Shown one piece after another: positions 28,276 through 38,877 of a DNA stretch of 64,000 bases (position 1 is its first letter; every line of letters starts with the position of its first letter). The notes under the pieces were generated by a model. The model ran no database searches and had not been told where the DNA came from. It saw nothing but the letters and a program-made list of their open reading frames with translations. Location: assembly GCF_000420665.1 (NCBI RefSeq), contig NZ_ATVJ01000002.1, positions 62,001 to 126,000 on the forward strand, read 5' to 3'. This DNA comes from Ponticaulis koreensis DSM 19734. GTDB lineage: Bacteria > Pseudomonadota > Alphaproteobacteria > Caulobacterales > Hyphomonadaceae. The translations under genes and the position numbers were made by a program.

Positions 28276-28943
28276 TGACGAGAGTGTCTGAGGCTGAGCA
28301 CGATCCATTTCGTAAAATGCGACTGATACTCGAGCTTCGACGTTCGGGTATCACCGATAACGATTTGCTCAATGCGATCGAAAAGCTGCCTCGCGAACAA
28401 TTCGTCGATCCCGAGTTCGAAGAATACGCCTATGACGATGTCGCTCTGCCGATTGCCTGTGGTCAGACCATCTCGCGCCCTTCCGACGTAGCGACGATCA
28501 TTTACTCGCTGGAGCTCGGTAAGGACCGGTCCTGCACCATTCTGGAGATCGGCACGGGCAGTGGCTATCTGACAGCTTTGATGTCCCGGCTTGCGCGCCG
28601 AATCAATACGGTTGATCGTTACAGAACTCTGGTCGAAGCTGCGAAGCAGCGGTTTGATAATCTTGGTCTCGCGAACATCATTTCGCAGTGTAGCGACGGC
28701 GCGCTTGGCTGGCCGGCATCTGCGCCATTTGACCGTATCGTCGCGACATGCGCGCTCGAAGATGTTCCGCAGGTCTGGCTCGGCCAGCTAAAGGCTGGCG
28801 GCATGCTAATCATGCCGGTAGGCACAAACGAAGATCAGCGTCTCATGCGATATCGCAAAGATAAATCCGGCAAGATTTCTTCTGACGCGGTTGGTCTTTC
28901 AAACTTTCTTCACCTCGTGGAGGGTGCCGCTAAGGAATTATAG
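28275..28943 (+). CDS. pcm: Protein-L-isoaspartate O-methyltransferase
   Basis: 222 residues with a GTG start that overlaps the surE stop; a second GTG three codons later is possible. The substrate block G-Q-T-I-S-R-P-S (63-70) and SAM motif I E-I-G-T-G-S-G-Y (91-98) are both intact, unlike the paralogue at 10745. It repairs isoaspartyl residues in aged proteins. surE-pcm pairing is widespread in proteobacteria, supporting a joint stationary-phase role. Confidence 0.95.
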   Translation: MTRVSEAEHDPFRKMRLILELRRSGITDNDLLNAIEKLPREQFVDPEFEEYAYDDVALPIACGQTISRPSDVATIIYSLELGKDRSCTILEIGTGSGYLTALMSRLARRINTVDRYRTLVEAAKQRFDNLGLANIISQCSDGALGWPASAPFDRIVATCALEDVPQVWLGQLKAGGMLIMPVGTNEDQRLMRYRKDKSGKISSDAVGLSNFLHLVEGAAKEL

Positions 28944-29014
28944 AGGTGGCGATTACCTCTTGTTTGCAAAATGCGGGGCGCCCAAGTATAGCCTCGCGTC
29001 TGATATAACTCTCA

Positions 29015-29359
29015 ATGGACCGTCAAATGACCGATTCACTTATTCTCTTCGCGCAAGCAGCTGAAGGTGGCAGCAACATCCTTACGGGCCTCGTGCTTCC
29101 GTTCGGTGCCATGGCCGCAATCATGTACTTCCTGCTTATCCGCCCACAGCAGCAGCAACGCAAAAAACATCAGGAAATGCTCAGCAACCTGAAAAAGAAC
29201 GACCGCGTTGTCACGTCTGGCGGCCTTGTTGGTAAAATTGTCAAAATCAGCGACACTGAAGTCGTTCTGAACCTTGGTTCGACAGAAGTGACTGTTCTGC
29301 GTCAGATGGTTATCGACGTACGCGACAAGAGCGCTGCAGACACACCTGCAAACGACTAA
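29015..29359 (+). CDS. yajC: Preprotein translocase subunit YajC
   Basis: 114 residues from the first ATG; a second ATG four codons later is possible, and neither has a clear ribosome site. One membrane helix (about 25-43) ends in 'LLIRPQQQQRKKHQEML', followed by a basic cytoplasmic domain with 'LKKNDRVVTSGGLVGKI'. YajC associates with SecDF and the Sec channel. It lies 15 bases before secD. Confidence 0.94.
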   Translation: MDRQMTDSLILFAQAAEGGSNILTGLVLPFGAMAAIMYFLLIRPQQQQRKKHQEMLSNLKKNDRVVTSGGLVGKIVKISDTEVVLNLGSTEVTVLRQMVIDVRDKSAADTPAND

Positions 29360-29374
29360 GATACAGGTTTTCCA

Positions 29375-30982
29375 ATGTTACAATTCCCACCCTGGAAGGT
29401 CGCACTGATCCTCTTTGTGTCGGTTTTCGGAGCACTGTTTGCATTGCCAAACGTGCTTAATGAAAACCAGCGTGAGAGCATTCCGAGTTTCCTGCCTTCT
29501 TCGCCAGCTAACCTTGGTCTGGACCTTCGGGGCGGGGTATCGCTGCTCTTGTCTGTTGATGCCGAGCAATCGGTCACGAAGCAGCTGAACGATCTGCTGC
29601 GTGAGGCACGTGCTAAACTTCAGACAACGCGCGGCGATAACCGTATTTCCTACACGGCTATTCGTGTGGAAGACGACGCTGTGCGTTTCCGTCTGCGCGA
29701 CAACTCAATGTCTGATCGCGCAATCGCGCTCATGCGCGAAATGAACCAGCCTATCGGTGGGCCGCTTGGCGCACCGAGCATCGAGGTCTCTCAGGCCGGT
29801 AATGGCGAGATCGAGATCAGTTTCACCCCGCAGCGTGTGGAAGAAATTATGGCGGAAGCAACCCGCCAGACTGTTTCCAAGCTCGGTCCACGTCTTGACC
29901 CGGACGGTCTTGGCGAAATTCTCGTCCAGCCTTCTGGTGAAAACGACATTATCGTTGAAGCGCCTGGTGAGAGTGACCCGGAGCGCCTTATTCGTGTCAT
30001 CGAACAGCCGGGTGTTCTGACCTTTAACCTCGTTGTTGAAGACCAGAATGCGTTGAACGAAGCACTGCGCACGGGTCAGCCGCGTGTTGGTAACATCATC
30101 AGACAATCCGTCACCGGAGAAACTCTGCTTCTTGAATCTGATCCGATTATTGAAGGCGATATGGTTCGCAGTTCCAGTCAGGGCTTTCACCCTGAGAACA
30201 ATCAGCCAATCGTGAACTTCACATTCAACACAACCGGCGCGCGTCTATTTGGTGAGGCTACATCCCAGAACCGTGGTCGACGTTTCGCAATTCTTCTGGA
30301 TGATGCTGTGCAGTCTGCACCGCGGATTAACAGTGCCATCCTTCAAGGGTCCGGTTTCATCGAAGGTTCTTTCACCGTCGAATCCGCACGCGAACTGGCG
30401 ACGGTTATTCAGGCGGGTGCTCTTCCTGCGCAGGTGAATGTTGAGAGTGTGCGTGTGGTTGGCCCGACGCTTGGTCAGGACTCGATTGAAGCAGGTGCGC
30501 TTGCCTCCATCATCGGCCTCATCCTCGTCGCGATTTTTATGCTCTTTGCGTACGGTCTGTTCGGCATCTTTGCCGTTGGATCGCTGATCGTGAATATTCT
30601 TTTGATCTTTGGTGCGCTTTCCGGTCTCGGCGCGACGCTGACCCTTCCGGGTATTGCGGGCATCATTCTTACGATTGGTATGGCGGTCGATGCGAACGTT
30701 CTGGTGTTTGAACGTATTCGTGAGGAATCCCGAAATGGACGAAAGCCGATCTCTGCAATTGAGTCGGGGTATCAGCAAGCTCTGTCGACCATCCTCGACG
30801 CGAACATCACGACGCTTCTCGCTGCTTCGGTCCTCTACACGCTGGGCTCTGGCCCTGTGAAAGGCTTCGCGGTGACGCTTGCGATCGGTATTTTCACGTC
30901 TGTTTTTACGGCTTTCGTTCTGACTCGCTGGTTCTCTGTGATCTGGCTTCGTGCGACACGCCCAACCAAGCTGCCGATGTAG
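29375..30982 (+). CDS. secD: Protein translocase subunit SecD
   Basis: 535 residues. An N-terminal membrane helix (about 7-25) is followed by a large periplasmic P1 domain with the 'LGLDLRGGVSLLL' motif and a C-terminal bundle of five helices containing 'AGALPAQVNVESVRVVGPTL' and 'GMAVDANVLVFERIREE'. SecD and SecF use the proton gradient to complete Sec-dependent export. Eleven bases after it ends, secF begins, with an AGGAG site overlapping the stop. Confidence 0.96.
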   Translation: MLQFPPWKVALILFVSVFGALFALPNVLNENQRESIPSFLPSSPANLGLDLRGGVSLLLSVDAEQSVTKQLNDLLREARAKLQTTRGDNRISYTAIRVEDDAVRFRLRDNSMSDRAIALMREMNQPIGGPLGAPSIEVSQAGNGEIEISFTPQRVEEIMAEATRQTVSKLGPRLDPDGLGEILVQPSGENDIIVEAPGESDPERLIRVIEQPGVLTFNLVVEDQNALNEALRTGQPRVGNIIRQSVTGETLLLESDPIIEGDMVRSSSQGFHPENNQPIVNFTFNTTGARLFGEATSQNRGRRFAILLDDAVQSAPRINSAILQGSGFIEGSFTVESARELATVIQAGALPAQVNVESVRVVGPTLGQDSIEAGALASIIGLILVAIFMLFAYGLFGIFAVGSLIVNILLIFGALSGLGATLTLPGIAGIILTIGMAVDANVLVFERIREESRNGRKPISAIESGYQQALSTILDANITTLLAASVLYTLGSGPVKGFAVTLAIGIFTSVFTAFVLTRWFSVIWLRATRPTKLPM

Positions 30983-30992
30983 GAGACCTGAC

Positions 30993-32015
30993 ATGCTTAT
31001 GAAACGTCTTCCGATTGAGGGTAAAGTCGACTTTATGTCGGTCCGAATGTTCGCATTCGCTCTGTCTGCCGTGGCTCTGGCTGCATCGGTTATTCTCATC
31101 CCTATGAAAGGCCTGAACTTCGGTATCGACTTCGCAGGCGGTATGCTGGTGGAGATCACAAAGCCAGAAGGTGCGGAGATCGAAGATATCCGCGCGCTGG
31201 CAAACGAGCTTGAGCTCAAGGCGCCTAATATCACTGAGGCCAGCGGCACCGGCGCCAACGCGGAGGAAACATTCGTTATTCGCGCTGCACTTCCTGATGA
31301 GGATGAAGTGGCTACAGACGCAGACACAAATACTGACGAATCTGCTGCGACTGATCAGGAAATCGACGAGGCTCAGCGTTTTATCGACGCTCTCGAGGCC
31401 GCTTATCCGCACAGTGACGTCGAAGAACGCGACTGGGAAATTCTGCGCCGTGATAGCGTTGGCCCACGAGTCTCAAATGAGCTGCTGCAAGCCGGTATTA
31501 CGGCTCTCGCTGTCTCGCTCATCTTCATGCTGGCTTATATTTGGTTTCGGTTCCAGATTGCGTTCTCAGTGGGCGCGGTTATGGCCTTGCTGCACGACGT
31601 CATTCTGACCGTAGGGGTGTTCTCTCTTCTTCAGATCGATTTCGACCTAACGACGATTGCCGCGCTTCTGACGATTATTGGTTACTCTATGAACGACACG
31701 GTTGTTGTGTACGACCGCGTTCGCGAAGAGCTGCGGAAATACAAGAAGATGCCGCTCAAGGATGTGATCAATCTGTCTCTGAACAAGACCTTGTCCAGAA
31801 CGTTGCTGACGTCCGGCACGACGCTTCTGGCGCTGATCTCGATCTATGTGCTTGGCGGTGAGGTTCTTCGCGGCTTCTCGTTCGCTCTGATCTGGGGTGT
31901 CGTTATCGGTACGTATTCTTCGATCTTTATTGCTTCAGCACTTCTTCTGCACACTGGTCTTACCCGTGATCCGGAAAAGCTGCAGAGCGCGGACGAGATC
32001 TTCTCCAAGTCCTGA
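30993..32015 (+). CDS. secF: Protein translocase subunit SecF
   Basis: 340 residues from the ATG at 30993 (AGGAG 7 bases upstream); the longer frame from 30951 overlaps secD and is not needed. Typical landmarks are 'LNFGIDFAGGMLVEIT', 'SVGPRVSNELLQAGI' and 'GYSMNDTVVVYDRVREELRK'. Six membrane helices are visible. The periplasmic domain has an insertion of about 25 residues made mainly of Asp, Glu, Thr and Ala (101-126), not usual in SecF. It ends just before a strong terminator, closing the dgt-to-secF run. Confidence 0.96.
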   Translation: MLMKRLPIEGKVDFMSVRMFAFALSAVALAASVILIPMKGLNFGIDFAGGMLVEITKPEGAEIEDIRALANELELKAPNITEASGTGANAEETFVIRAALPDEDEVATDADTNTDESAATDQEIDEAQRFIDALEAAYPHSDVEERDWEILRRDSVGPRVSNELLQAGITALAVSLIFMLAYIWFRFQIAFSVGAVMALLHDVILTVGVFSLLQIDFDLTTIAALLTIIGYSMNDTVVVYDRVREELRKYKKMPLKDVINLSLNKTLSRTLLTSGTTLLALISIYVLGGEVLRGFSFALIWGVVIGTYSSIFIASALLLHTGLTRDPEKLQSADEIFSKS

Positions 32016-32036
32016 TAGGGCCGATGAGTTGATAAT

Positions 32037-32070
32037 TAAAAACCCCGCCAGGCCACTGGCGGGGTTTTAT
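32037..32070. terminator. Strong bidirectional terminator between secF and sodB
   Basis: AAAACCCCGCCAG-GCCA-CTGGCGGGGTTTT is a 13-base-pair stem with A and T runs on both flanks, so it works in both directions. It serves secF and the convergent sodB. Confidence 0.92.
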
Positions 32071-32090
32071 TTGAAAGCAGCTTGTCAGAC

Positions 32091-32693
32091 TTACGCGTCA
32101 GCGAGGTTCTGGTTTGCAAAGTCCCAGTTCACGAGTTCGCTGAGGAATGTCTCAATGTATGCAGGGCGCGCATTCTGGAAGTCCAGATAGTAAGCGTGTT
32201 CCCAAACGTCCATTGTGAGAAGTGGCGTAACACCGTCTTCTGTCAGTGGAGTTTCTGCATTTGGTGTTTTGCGCACTTCGAGTTTGCCGTTTGCAAGCAC
32301 CAGCCATGCCCAGCCTGAACCGAACTGTGTTGCGCCTGCTGTCGCAAAAGACTCTTTGAACGCGTCGTAAGAGCCAAAGTCACGATCGATGAGTTCGGCG
32401 ATCTTACCGGTAGGAGCGCCGCCACCAGCTGGCTTCATGGAATGCCAATAGAATGTGTGGTTCCAGACCTGAGCCGCGTTGTTGAATACGCCAGCTTTAG
32501 AGGCATCACCAGCCGCGTCCTGAATCACTTCTTCCAGAGAAGCGTCAGCAAGCGGACCACCTTCAACAAGCTTGTTGAGGTTCGTGACGTAAGCCTGATG
32601 GTGCTTCCCGTAGTGGAAGTTCAGAGTTTCCTCTGAAATATGTGGCGCGAGTGCACCACGGTCGTATGGAAGGCTTGGAAGGTCGAAAGCCAT
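32091..32693 (-). CDS. sodB: Superoxide dismutase, iron-type
   Basis: 200 residues. Metal ligands are His27 (in NFHYGKHHQ), His79 (in QVWNHTFYW), Asp162 and His166 (in M-D-V-W-E-H-A-Y-Y). Gln75 in A-A-Q-V-W-N-H-T-F-Y is the hallmark of the iron type; a cambialistic metal use cannot be excluded. It converts superoxide to peroxide and oxygen in the cytoplasm. No signal peptide is present. AGAGGAG lies before the ATG. It is divergent from the squalene/phytoene-synthase-like gene. Confidence 0.96.
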   Translation of the reverse strand: MAFDLPSLPYDRGALAPHISEETLNFHYGKHHQAYVTNLNKLVEGGPLADASLEEVIQDAAGDASKAGVFNNAAQVWNHTFYWHSMKPAGGGAPTGKIAELIDRDFGSYDAFKESFATAGATQFGSGWAWLVLANGKLEVRKTPNAETPLTEDGVTPLLTMDVWEHAYYLDFQNARPAYIETFLSELVNWDFANQNLADA

Positions 32694-32752
32694 GTTTAAC
32701 TCCTCTTCTATTAACCGAGTTGGTGTGTCAGAAATGACTCCAATGGGATATT

Positions 32753-33439
32753 GTGATCGTCATGCCTGAGACCAAGCGTAAAAGTCCAGATTTCTTCAAA
32801 AGTTTGAATTCTTTTGCCCGTCATAGTCACCAAACGATCTGGTTGGCGACAGGGTTCCTTGAATCTGGGCAGCGTCAGCGGTCTTTGATGATTCTTTGTC
32901 TGGATGGAGAGTTTCATCGCATCGCGACCACGATCAGCGAGGCAATGGTCGCGCAGATCAGGCTGCAGTGGTGGCGGGATGAGATCGACAACATTCTGGC
33001 CGGAAAAGACACGCAGCAAACGGATCCAGCACTGTCGCTCGAAGGCCTGCTCCTGGATTATGAAGTGGAACCCAGGGCCATTCTGGATTTGATCAATGCG
33101 TATGACGACGTCATTGCTGGTGACGAGCCAGACTATGGCGGGGCGCTCTTTCGGCTTTTGATGAATGACGCTGAAACCGAAGAGAGCGGGTGCGCCAACC
33201 TTTTGGGTCGCTATTTCCAGACGGCCAATGCCGGCGCGCCAGACCGTCAAAGTCTCGATGGGCTCAAACAGTGCTTGCAGGAAAAAAATGACGTCCGCTG
33301 GCCATGGATGTGCTTGCTTGAATTTGCAGCAGATTGGGAGAGCAAGGCCGAAGCTCATGCTCTAATTCGACGTTGGCGGTTTTGGAAGGCGTTCCTCGCG
33401 GGTGAGAAACGCCTTCTCAAAAAATTGGAAACTCTATGA
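32753..33439 (+). CDS. Squalene/phytoene-synthase-fold protein, NDUFAF6-like, without the catalytic Asp motifs
   Basis: 228 residues from the GTG at 32753 (GGGA 4 bases upstream; ATG at 32762 is an alternative). The block I-R-L-Q-W-W-R-D-E (about 70-78) is the hallmark of the squalene/phytoene synthase superfamily's NDUFAF6-like branch, whose mitochondrial member is a complex I assembly factor. The D-x-x-x-D prenyl-diphosphate sites of true synthases are not seen: the first region reads L-D-G-E-F-H-R-I. Enzymatic prenyl condensation is therefore unlikely. It is tail-to-tail with trmFO, overlapping by 6 bases. Confidence 0.7.
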   Translation: MIVMPETKRKSPDFFKSLNSFARHSHQTIWLATGFLESGQRQRSLMILCLDGEFHRIATTISEAMVAQIRLQWWRDEIDNILAGKDTQQTDPALSLEGLLLDYEVEPRAILDLINAYDDVIAGDEPDYGGALFRLLMNDAETEESGCANLLGRYFQTANAGAPDRQSLDGLKQCLQEKNDVRWPWMCLLEFAADWESKAEAHALIRRWRFWKAFLAGEKRLLKKLETL

Positions 33440-34831
33440 CGTCGCCATGAACTGGTCAGCCCAGTTGTCGATATCCACGAGCGCACGCTTCGCCATTTCT
33501 CGTTTTTTCGCGCGGCCTTTTTCTTTGCCGCGCAGGCGCTTCCCGTTCTCATCTTTATTCGGAACGGTTTCAGGAGCTGGAAACAGGCCGAAATTGACAT
33601 TCATAGGCTGGAATGTCCCACCTGCTTCCAGGTGACCGCCCGTGATATGGCCCAGAAGAGCACCCAGCGCCGTTGTTTCAGGTGGCGGTGTCATGTCCAT
33701 GCCAAGGCGTTCGTATGCAGCAAAGCGACCTGCCAAAAGGCCCATAGCAGCGCTCTCAACATAGCCTTCTACACCGGTAACCTGACCCGCAAAGCGCAGG
33801 CGCGGCATTTTCTTCAGGCGTAGCTGATTGTCGATCAGCTTGGGTGAATTGATGAAGGTATTGCGGTGAATGCCGCCCAGACGAGAAAAGACAGCATTCT
33901 CGAGGCCCGGGATCATTCTGAAGATGTCGGTTTGTGCGCCATATTTCAGCTTGGTCTGGAAGCCGACCATATTCCACAGAGTGCCAAGGGCATTGTCCTG
34001 CCGGAGCTGGACAACTGCGTGGGCTTTAACGTCTGGCTTGTGAGCATTGGTGAGACCGATTGGTTTCATCGGCCCATATCGGAGCGTTTCACGACCACGT
34101 TCCGCCATCACCTCGATAGGAAGACAGCCCTCAAAATAAGGTGTGTCTTTCTCCCAATCTTTGAATTCCGTTTTTTCGCCAGCGAGGAGAGCGTCGATGA
34201 AGGCATTATATTGGTCTTCATCCATTGGGCAGTTGATGTAGGCAGCGGTGTCGCCATGAGGGCCCGGTTTATCATATCGGGACTGTCGCCATGCGATATC
34301 CATGTTTACCGAATCGACCTGCACAATCGGTGCAATCGCGTCAAAGAATGCCAGGTCTTCCTCACCCGTTACGCCGCCAATGGCAGTCGCCAGCGCTTCG
34401 GATGTCAGCGGGCCAGTCGCAATAATAACAGACGACCAGTCTTCCGGAGGAATGCCGTCAATTTCTTCCCGGACAATCGTGATGTTCGGATGCGCTTCCA
34501 GTTTAGCTGTGACTGCGGCAGAGAAACCGTCGCGATCTACCGCGAGAGCAGAGCCTGCGGGCACCTGATGGTCAGCTGCTGTCGAAATGATGATGCCGTT
34601 CAGACGACGCATTTCTTCATGCAGAACGCCTACGGCATTTGTTTCATGGTCGTCTGAGCGAAAAGAGTTGGAACAGACGAGTTCTGCAAGATGGTCGGTC
34701 TTGTGCGCGTGAGTCCCTTTGACGCCGCGCATCTCGTGCAGGATTACAGGGACGCCGAGATTGGCAGCTTGCCAAGCGGCTTCAGAGCCGGCCATGCCGC
34801 CACCGATGATATGAATAGGTTCTTTGGTCAT
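33434..34831 (-). CDS. trmFO: Methylenetetrahydrofolate-tRNA-(uracil-5-)-methyltransferase TrmFO
   Basis: 465 residues. The FAD Rossmann motif is near the start ([12 protein letters not shown], 6-17), followed by '[20 protein letters not shown]' with the catalytic Cys and 'GHITGGHLE' near the C terminus. The enzyme uses methylenetetrahydrofolate and FADH2 to make m5U54 in the tRNA T loop. Its tail is rich in Lys and Arg. It is a single gene, with an upstream gap of about 170 bases shared with the membrane protein gene. Confidence 0.95.
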   Translation of the reverse strand: MTKEPIHIIGGGMAGSEAAWQAANLGVPVILHEMRGVKGTHAHKTDHLAELVCSNSFRSDDHETNAVGVLHEEMRRLNGIIISTAADHQVPAGSALAVDRDGFSAAVTAKLEAHPNITIVREEIDGIPPEDWSSVIIATGPLTSEALATAIGGVTGEEDLAFFDAIAPIVQVDSVNMDIAWRQSRYDKPGPHGDTAAYINCPMDEDQYNAFIDALLAGEKTEFKDWEKDTPYFEGCLPIEVMAERGRETLRYGPMKPIGLTNAHKPDVKAHAVVQLRQDNALGTLWNMVGFQTKLKYGAQTDIFRMIPGLENAVFSRLGGIHRNTFINSPKLIDNQLRLKKMPRLRFAGQVTGVEGYVESAAMGLLAGRFAAYERLGMDMTPPPETTALGALLGHITGGHLEAGGTFQPMNVNFGLFPAPETVPNKDENGKRLRGKEKGRAKKREMAKRALVDIDNWADQFMATS

Positions 34832-35000
34832 GTCGCTAAATTGTGGAAGAGGTTGATCAGGTCAACCATGGAATTGCGGGAGACGATATCGTTCGCAACG
34901 AAGGTGGATGTATGATTGCGCCGAATATGGGGTGATTTCAATTGAATTCCATCGGCTTCTGTCCCAATTGAGTGGTGGTTTGAAAACGCAGGAGACCGAA

Positions 35001-35882
35001 GTGGCGGAAAACAGCCAATTGCCGATTGTTGGAGCAGCGACATACAGCTGGAGATTTGCAACAGGCGCATTTCTGACGACGCTTCCCGCCTATATGGTAC
35101 GTGCAATTGTAACCGGCGCTGTATCGGCGGCGGCCGTGTCAGGAATGGCTGGAGGTGTTTTGCCTCTCGATTTTCTTGGGCAGGTTCTGGCGCTTCTGGT
35201 GACCGTTAGTTGCCTCGCTATGACTATCCGCCTTGCGATGACGGGCGAAATGAAAGGCCTGACCGGTCTGAAGTTCGACATGGAAGAAACACGACTGCTG
35301 TTTGCGAACCTGATTTTCATCGCGGTCGCATTTTTTCTCGCATTTGTGGCCATTATTCTCGCAAGCATCGTCATGGGCATATTGATCGCGATGATTGTTC
35401 CAGATCTGGAAGCAATCGCTCAAAACCAGCGTGCGGCCGAAGCGTTTCTGGCGGATTTTTTCGTCACTCCCGCAGGCATTGTGATTATGATCCTGATGTT
35501 CCTGATGGTCGGGTTTCCTTTGCTTTATATCTCCGCGAGACTGGTGAATTTCCCTGCCGCAACAATTGCTCGTCAGAAGATGATGATCTTTGAGACATGG
35601 GATTGGACGAAAGATCAGGTATGGCGTGTGATCGGTGCAATTGTGCTTGCGATGGCGCCAGTCGTATTGATTTCGTTTTTGGGTGTGTGGGTAGCTGGCG
35701 CTTTGACTGGTTTGCCGGTCCTTGGCGATGCAGGTGCCCTGGCTGCTAGCTCACCATTTGCAGCTTTTGCGTTTGGTGTGATCACAGGGTTGTTTAGTAT
35801 CCCATCACAGCTCGTAGGCGCCGCACTCGCTGTGTTTATGTATCGCGGATTTGAGCCGGACCGCAGAACAGAACAGTTCTAA
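35001..35882 (+). CDS. Polytopic membrane protein of unknown function
   Basis: 293 residues from the GTG at 35001, chosen because AGGAG lies 6 bases upstream; the open frame extends 31 codons further without support. About six hydrophobic segments are visible (roughly 27-47, 56-78, 101-135, 157-178, 209-232, 251-280), with no signature of a known carrier or enzyme. The N terminus is cytoplasmic by the positive-inside rule. It is isolated between trmFO and uvrA. I do not recognise the family, although glycerophosphoryl-type 'DUF' membrane proteins have a similar layout. Confidence 0.55.
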   Translation: MAENSQLPIVGAATYSWRFATGAFLTTLPAYMVRAIVTGAVSAAAVSGMAGGVLPLDFLGQVLALLVTVSCLAMTIRLAMTGEMKGLTGLKFDMEETRLLFANLIFIAVAFFLAFVAIILASIVMGILIAMIVPDLEAIAQNQRAAEAFLADFFVTPAGIVIMILMFLMVGFPLLYISARLVNFPAATIARQKMMIFETWDWTKDQVWRVIGAIVLAMAPVVLISFLGVWVAGALTGLPVLGDAGALAASSPFAAFAFGVITGLFSIPSQLVGAALAVFMYRGFEPDRRTEQF

Positions 35883-35900
35883 GCGGTCCGACCGGACTTT

Positions 35901-38810
35901 TTAATCTGCCTTTTGAGCTTCGCGGATACGCGCCTTTGCACGTGCTGCACGGCGCTCTTCCTGTCGTTCGAATGTCTCTTTCAGGAAGCGACCAGTCCAG
36001 CTTCGTTCGACCTTGATGACATCTTCTGGCGTGCCCGCAGCAACCAGCTCACCGCCCCCATCGCCGCCTTCTGGGCCAAGGTCGAGTATCCAGTCTGCCG
36101 TCTTGATCACATCTAGATTGTGCTCGATGACGACAACTGTGTTGCCGTTGTCGACGAGCTCATGAAGAACCTCCAGCAGTTTACGAACGTCTTCGAAGTG
36201 AAGTCCGGTTGTCGGTTCATCGAGAATGTAAAGCGTTCGGCCCGTTGCGCGCTTGGAAAGCTCTTTAGCAAGCTTGACCCTCTGGGCTTCGCCGCCTGAA
36301 AGCGTATTCGCCTGCTGTCCGACCTTGATATAGGAAAGGCCGACACGGTTGAGTGTCTCCATTTTGGTCCGGATGCCCGGAACCGCGGCAAAGAATTCCT
36401 CAGCTTCCTCCACAGTCATATCCAGAACGTCAGCAATCGACTTGCCTTTGTAGAGAACTTCGAGCGTTTCACGATTGTAGCGTTTGCCTTTGCAGACATC
36501 GCAGGTAACGTAGACGTCCGGCAGGAAGTGCATTTCGATCTTAATGACACCGTCGCCCTGACAGGCTTCGCATCGACCACCTTTCACGTTGAAAGAGAAG
36601 CGGCCCGGTTTGTAACCGCGCTGCTTGGCTTCCGGCAGTCCGGCGAACCAGTCACGGATTGGACCGAATGCGCCTGTGTAGGTGGCTGGGTTCGATCGAG
36701 GCGTACGCCCGATTGGTGACTGGTCGATATCAATGACTTTATCGAGGTGTTGCAGACCTTCCAGCCCGTCATAGGGAGCCGGAACGGTTTGCGCCTTCAT
36801 CAGCTTTCGCGAGAGCGCTTTCTGGAGCGTCTCAATGATAAGTGTCGACTTGCCGCCGCCGGATACACCAGTCACGCATGTGAAAGTCGCAAGCGGAATT
36901 TCGACACTCACATCCTTGAGGTTGTTGCCGCGCGCGCCAGTGAGTTTGATGGACTTAGTCTTCTTGCCCCAACGACGACGATCAGGAATGGCAATCTCAC
37001 GCGCACCGGAGAGGTAAGCGCCCGTCATGGAGTTAGGGTCAGCGATGATCTCCTGGGGTGTGCCCTGGGAGACAATCTCGCCGCCATGTACACCTGCGGC
37101 GGGTCCCATGTCGATGACATGGTCAGCGGTCAGAATAGCATCCTCATCGTGTTCGACCACAATGACGGAGTTCCCGAGATCACGTAGATGCTTCAGCGTT
37201 TCCAGAAGGCGCTCGTTATCTCGCTGGTGCAGACCGATGCTTGGCTCGTCGAGTACATAGAGTACACCAGTCAGGCCAGAGCCGATCTGGCTGGCCAGCC
37301 GGATACGTTGGCTTTCGCCGCCAGAAAGCGTGCCGGAAGACCGCGACATGTTCAGATAGTCGAGCCCGACATCGTTCAGGAATTTCAGGCGATCTTTGAT
37401 CTCTTTGAGGATGCGCGATGCGATTTCGAGCTTTTGCGGTGTGAGATGACCTTCAACATCGCGGAACCATTGGTCGGCATCCTTGATAGAGAGGGACGCA
37501 GTTTCTGAGATGTCTTTCATCCCGATTTTTACAGCGAGTGCCTCGGTCTTGAGGCGCTTGCCGTTGCAGGCGGGGCAGGGCTGAGCGGACTGGAATTTAG
37601 CAATCTCCTCGCGCACCCAGGCGCTGTCGGTCTCGCGCCAGCGGCGTTCCATATTCGGAATGACGCCCTCGAAAGGCTTTTTGACCTCATAGCGGCGCAT
37701 ACCGTCATCATAGACGAATTTCACTTCGTCCCCGCCAGTGCCGTGTAGAATGACCTGCTGAACATCGTCTGAGAGGTCAGACCACTTATCCTGCATTTTG
37801 AACTTATAGGCCTTGGCCAGCGCTTGCAGAGTCTGGGTCTGATAGGGTGACGTTGTCTTCGCCCATGGTGCAATCGCACCATCCTGCAGCGACTTATCGC
37901 GCTCAGGAACGATGAGGTCCGGATCGATTTTTAGCTGTTCGCCAAGACCGTCGCATGTCGGGCAGGCACCGAATGGGTTGTTGAACGAAAACAGGCGCGG
38001 TTCGATTTCGGGAATCGAGAAGCCGGACACCGGACACGCAAAATTCGCGGAGAAGGTGATCCGTTCCGGGTCCTTGCCGTCTTCGGCATCTGCATATTCG
38101 GCGATGGCAATTCCATTGGCGAGGTCCAGCGCAGCCTCAAAGCTTTCAGCGAGGCGTTGCTCCATGCCTTCGCGAACAACGATCCGGTCTACAACGACGT
38201 CAATGTCATGCTTGAACTTCTTGTCGAGCGTTGGCGGTTCTTCCAGGGAATAAAACGCGCCATCAACTTTCACCCGCTGATAGCCCTTCTTCAGCAGTTC
38301 GGCCATTTCCTTGCGATATTCGCCTTTACGTCCGCGCACGATAGGCGCCAGAAGGTAGAGACGTGTGCCTTCCTCCAGCGATAAAGTTCTATCGACCATC
38401 TGACTGACAGTCTGGCTCTCGATTGGGAGACCCGTCGCCGGTGAATAAGGCGTGCCCACACGCGCCCATAACAGGCGCATATAGTCATAGATTTCTGTGA
38501 CCGTGCCGACAGTCGATCGTGGGTTGCGGCTCGTCGTTTTCTGCTCGATAGAAATTGCCGGTGAGAGGCCTTCAATGCTCTCAACATCCGGCTTTTGCAT
38601 CAGCTCAAGAAATTGGCGTGCGTATGCAGAAAGCGATTCCACATACCGTCGCTGGCCTTCGGCATAGATCGTATCAAAAGCCAGAGACGACTTACCGGAA
38701 CCGGACAGGCCGGTCATCACAACCAGCTCGCCGCGCGGAATGTCCACGTCGATATTTTTCAGATTGTGTTCTTTGGCGCCGCGAACACGGATTTCTGAGA
38801 GTTCACTCAT
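35901..38810 (-). CDS. uvrA: UvrABC nucleotide excision repair subunit UvrA
   Basis: 969 residues, full length. Two ABC-type ATPase modules are present: Walker A G-L-S-G-S-G-K-S at 34-41 and G-V-S-G-G-G-K-S-T at 648-656, each with an ABC signature ('[11 protein letters not shown]' and '[11 protein letters not shown]'). Two zinc fingers are seen ('CPVSGF'...'CPTCDGLG' and 'CEACQGDG'...'CDVCKGKRY'). UvrA finds bulky DNA lesions and loads UvrB. The C terminus is rich in Arg and Lys. It is divergent from ssb with an SOS box between. Confidence 0.98.
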   Translation of the reverse strand: MSELSEIRVRGAKEHNLKNIDVDIPRGELVVMTGLSGSGKSSLAFDTIYAEGQRRYVESLSAYARQFLELMQKPDVESIEGLSPAISIEQKTTSRNPRSTVGTVTEIYDYMRLLWARVGTPYSPATGLPIESQTVSQMVDRTLSLEEGTRLYLLAPIVRGRKGEYRKEMAELLKKGYQRVKVDGAFYSLEEPPTLDKKFKHDIDVVVDRIVVREGMEQRLAESFEAALDLANGIAIAEYADAEDGKDPERITFSANFACPVSGFSIPEIEPRLFSFNNPFGACPTCDGLGEQLKIDPDLIVPERDKSLQDGAIAPWAKTTSPYQTQTLQALAKAYKFKMQDKWSDLSDDVQQVILHGTGGDEVKFVYDDGMRRYEVKKPFEGVIPNMERRWRETDSAWVREEIAKFQSAQPCPACNGKRLKTEALAVKIGMKDISETASLSIKDADQWFRDVEGHLTPQKLEIASRILKEIKDRLKFLNDVGLDYLNMSRSSGTLSGGESQRIRLASQIGSGLTGVLYVLDEPSIGLHQRDNERLLETLKHLRDLGNSVIVVEHDEDAILTADHVIDMGPAAGVHGGEIVSQGTPQEIIADPNSMTGAYLSGAREIAIPDRRRWGKKTKSIKLTGARGNNLKDVSVEIPLATFTCVTGVSGGGKSTLIIETLQKALSRKLMKAQTVPAPYDGLEGLQHLDKVIDIDQSPIGRTPRSNPATYTGAFGPIRDWFAGLPEAKQRGYKPGRFSFNVKGGRCEACQGDGVIKIEMHFLPDVYVTCDVCKGKRYNRETLEVLYKGKSIADVLDMTVEEAEEFFAAVPGIRTKMETLNRVGLSYIKVGQQANTLSGGEAQRVKLAKELSKRATGRTLYILDEPTTGLHFEDVRKLLEVLHELVDNGNTVVVIEHNLDVIKTADWILDLGPEGGDGGGELVAAGTPEDVIKVERSWTGRFLKETFERQEERRAARAKARIREAQKAD

Positions 38811-38877
38811 CGGGTCATTCTGCCTGTTTAGCTTCGGTCTGCTGGACGTCTATGCGTCGAATCGCGGTTGACATCCA

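Noticed and set aside
30245-31327. Open frame of 360 residues on the minus strand opposite secD/secF
   Set aside because: Antisense to two clear genes; low-complexity Ser/Arg composition is typical of a shadow frame.
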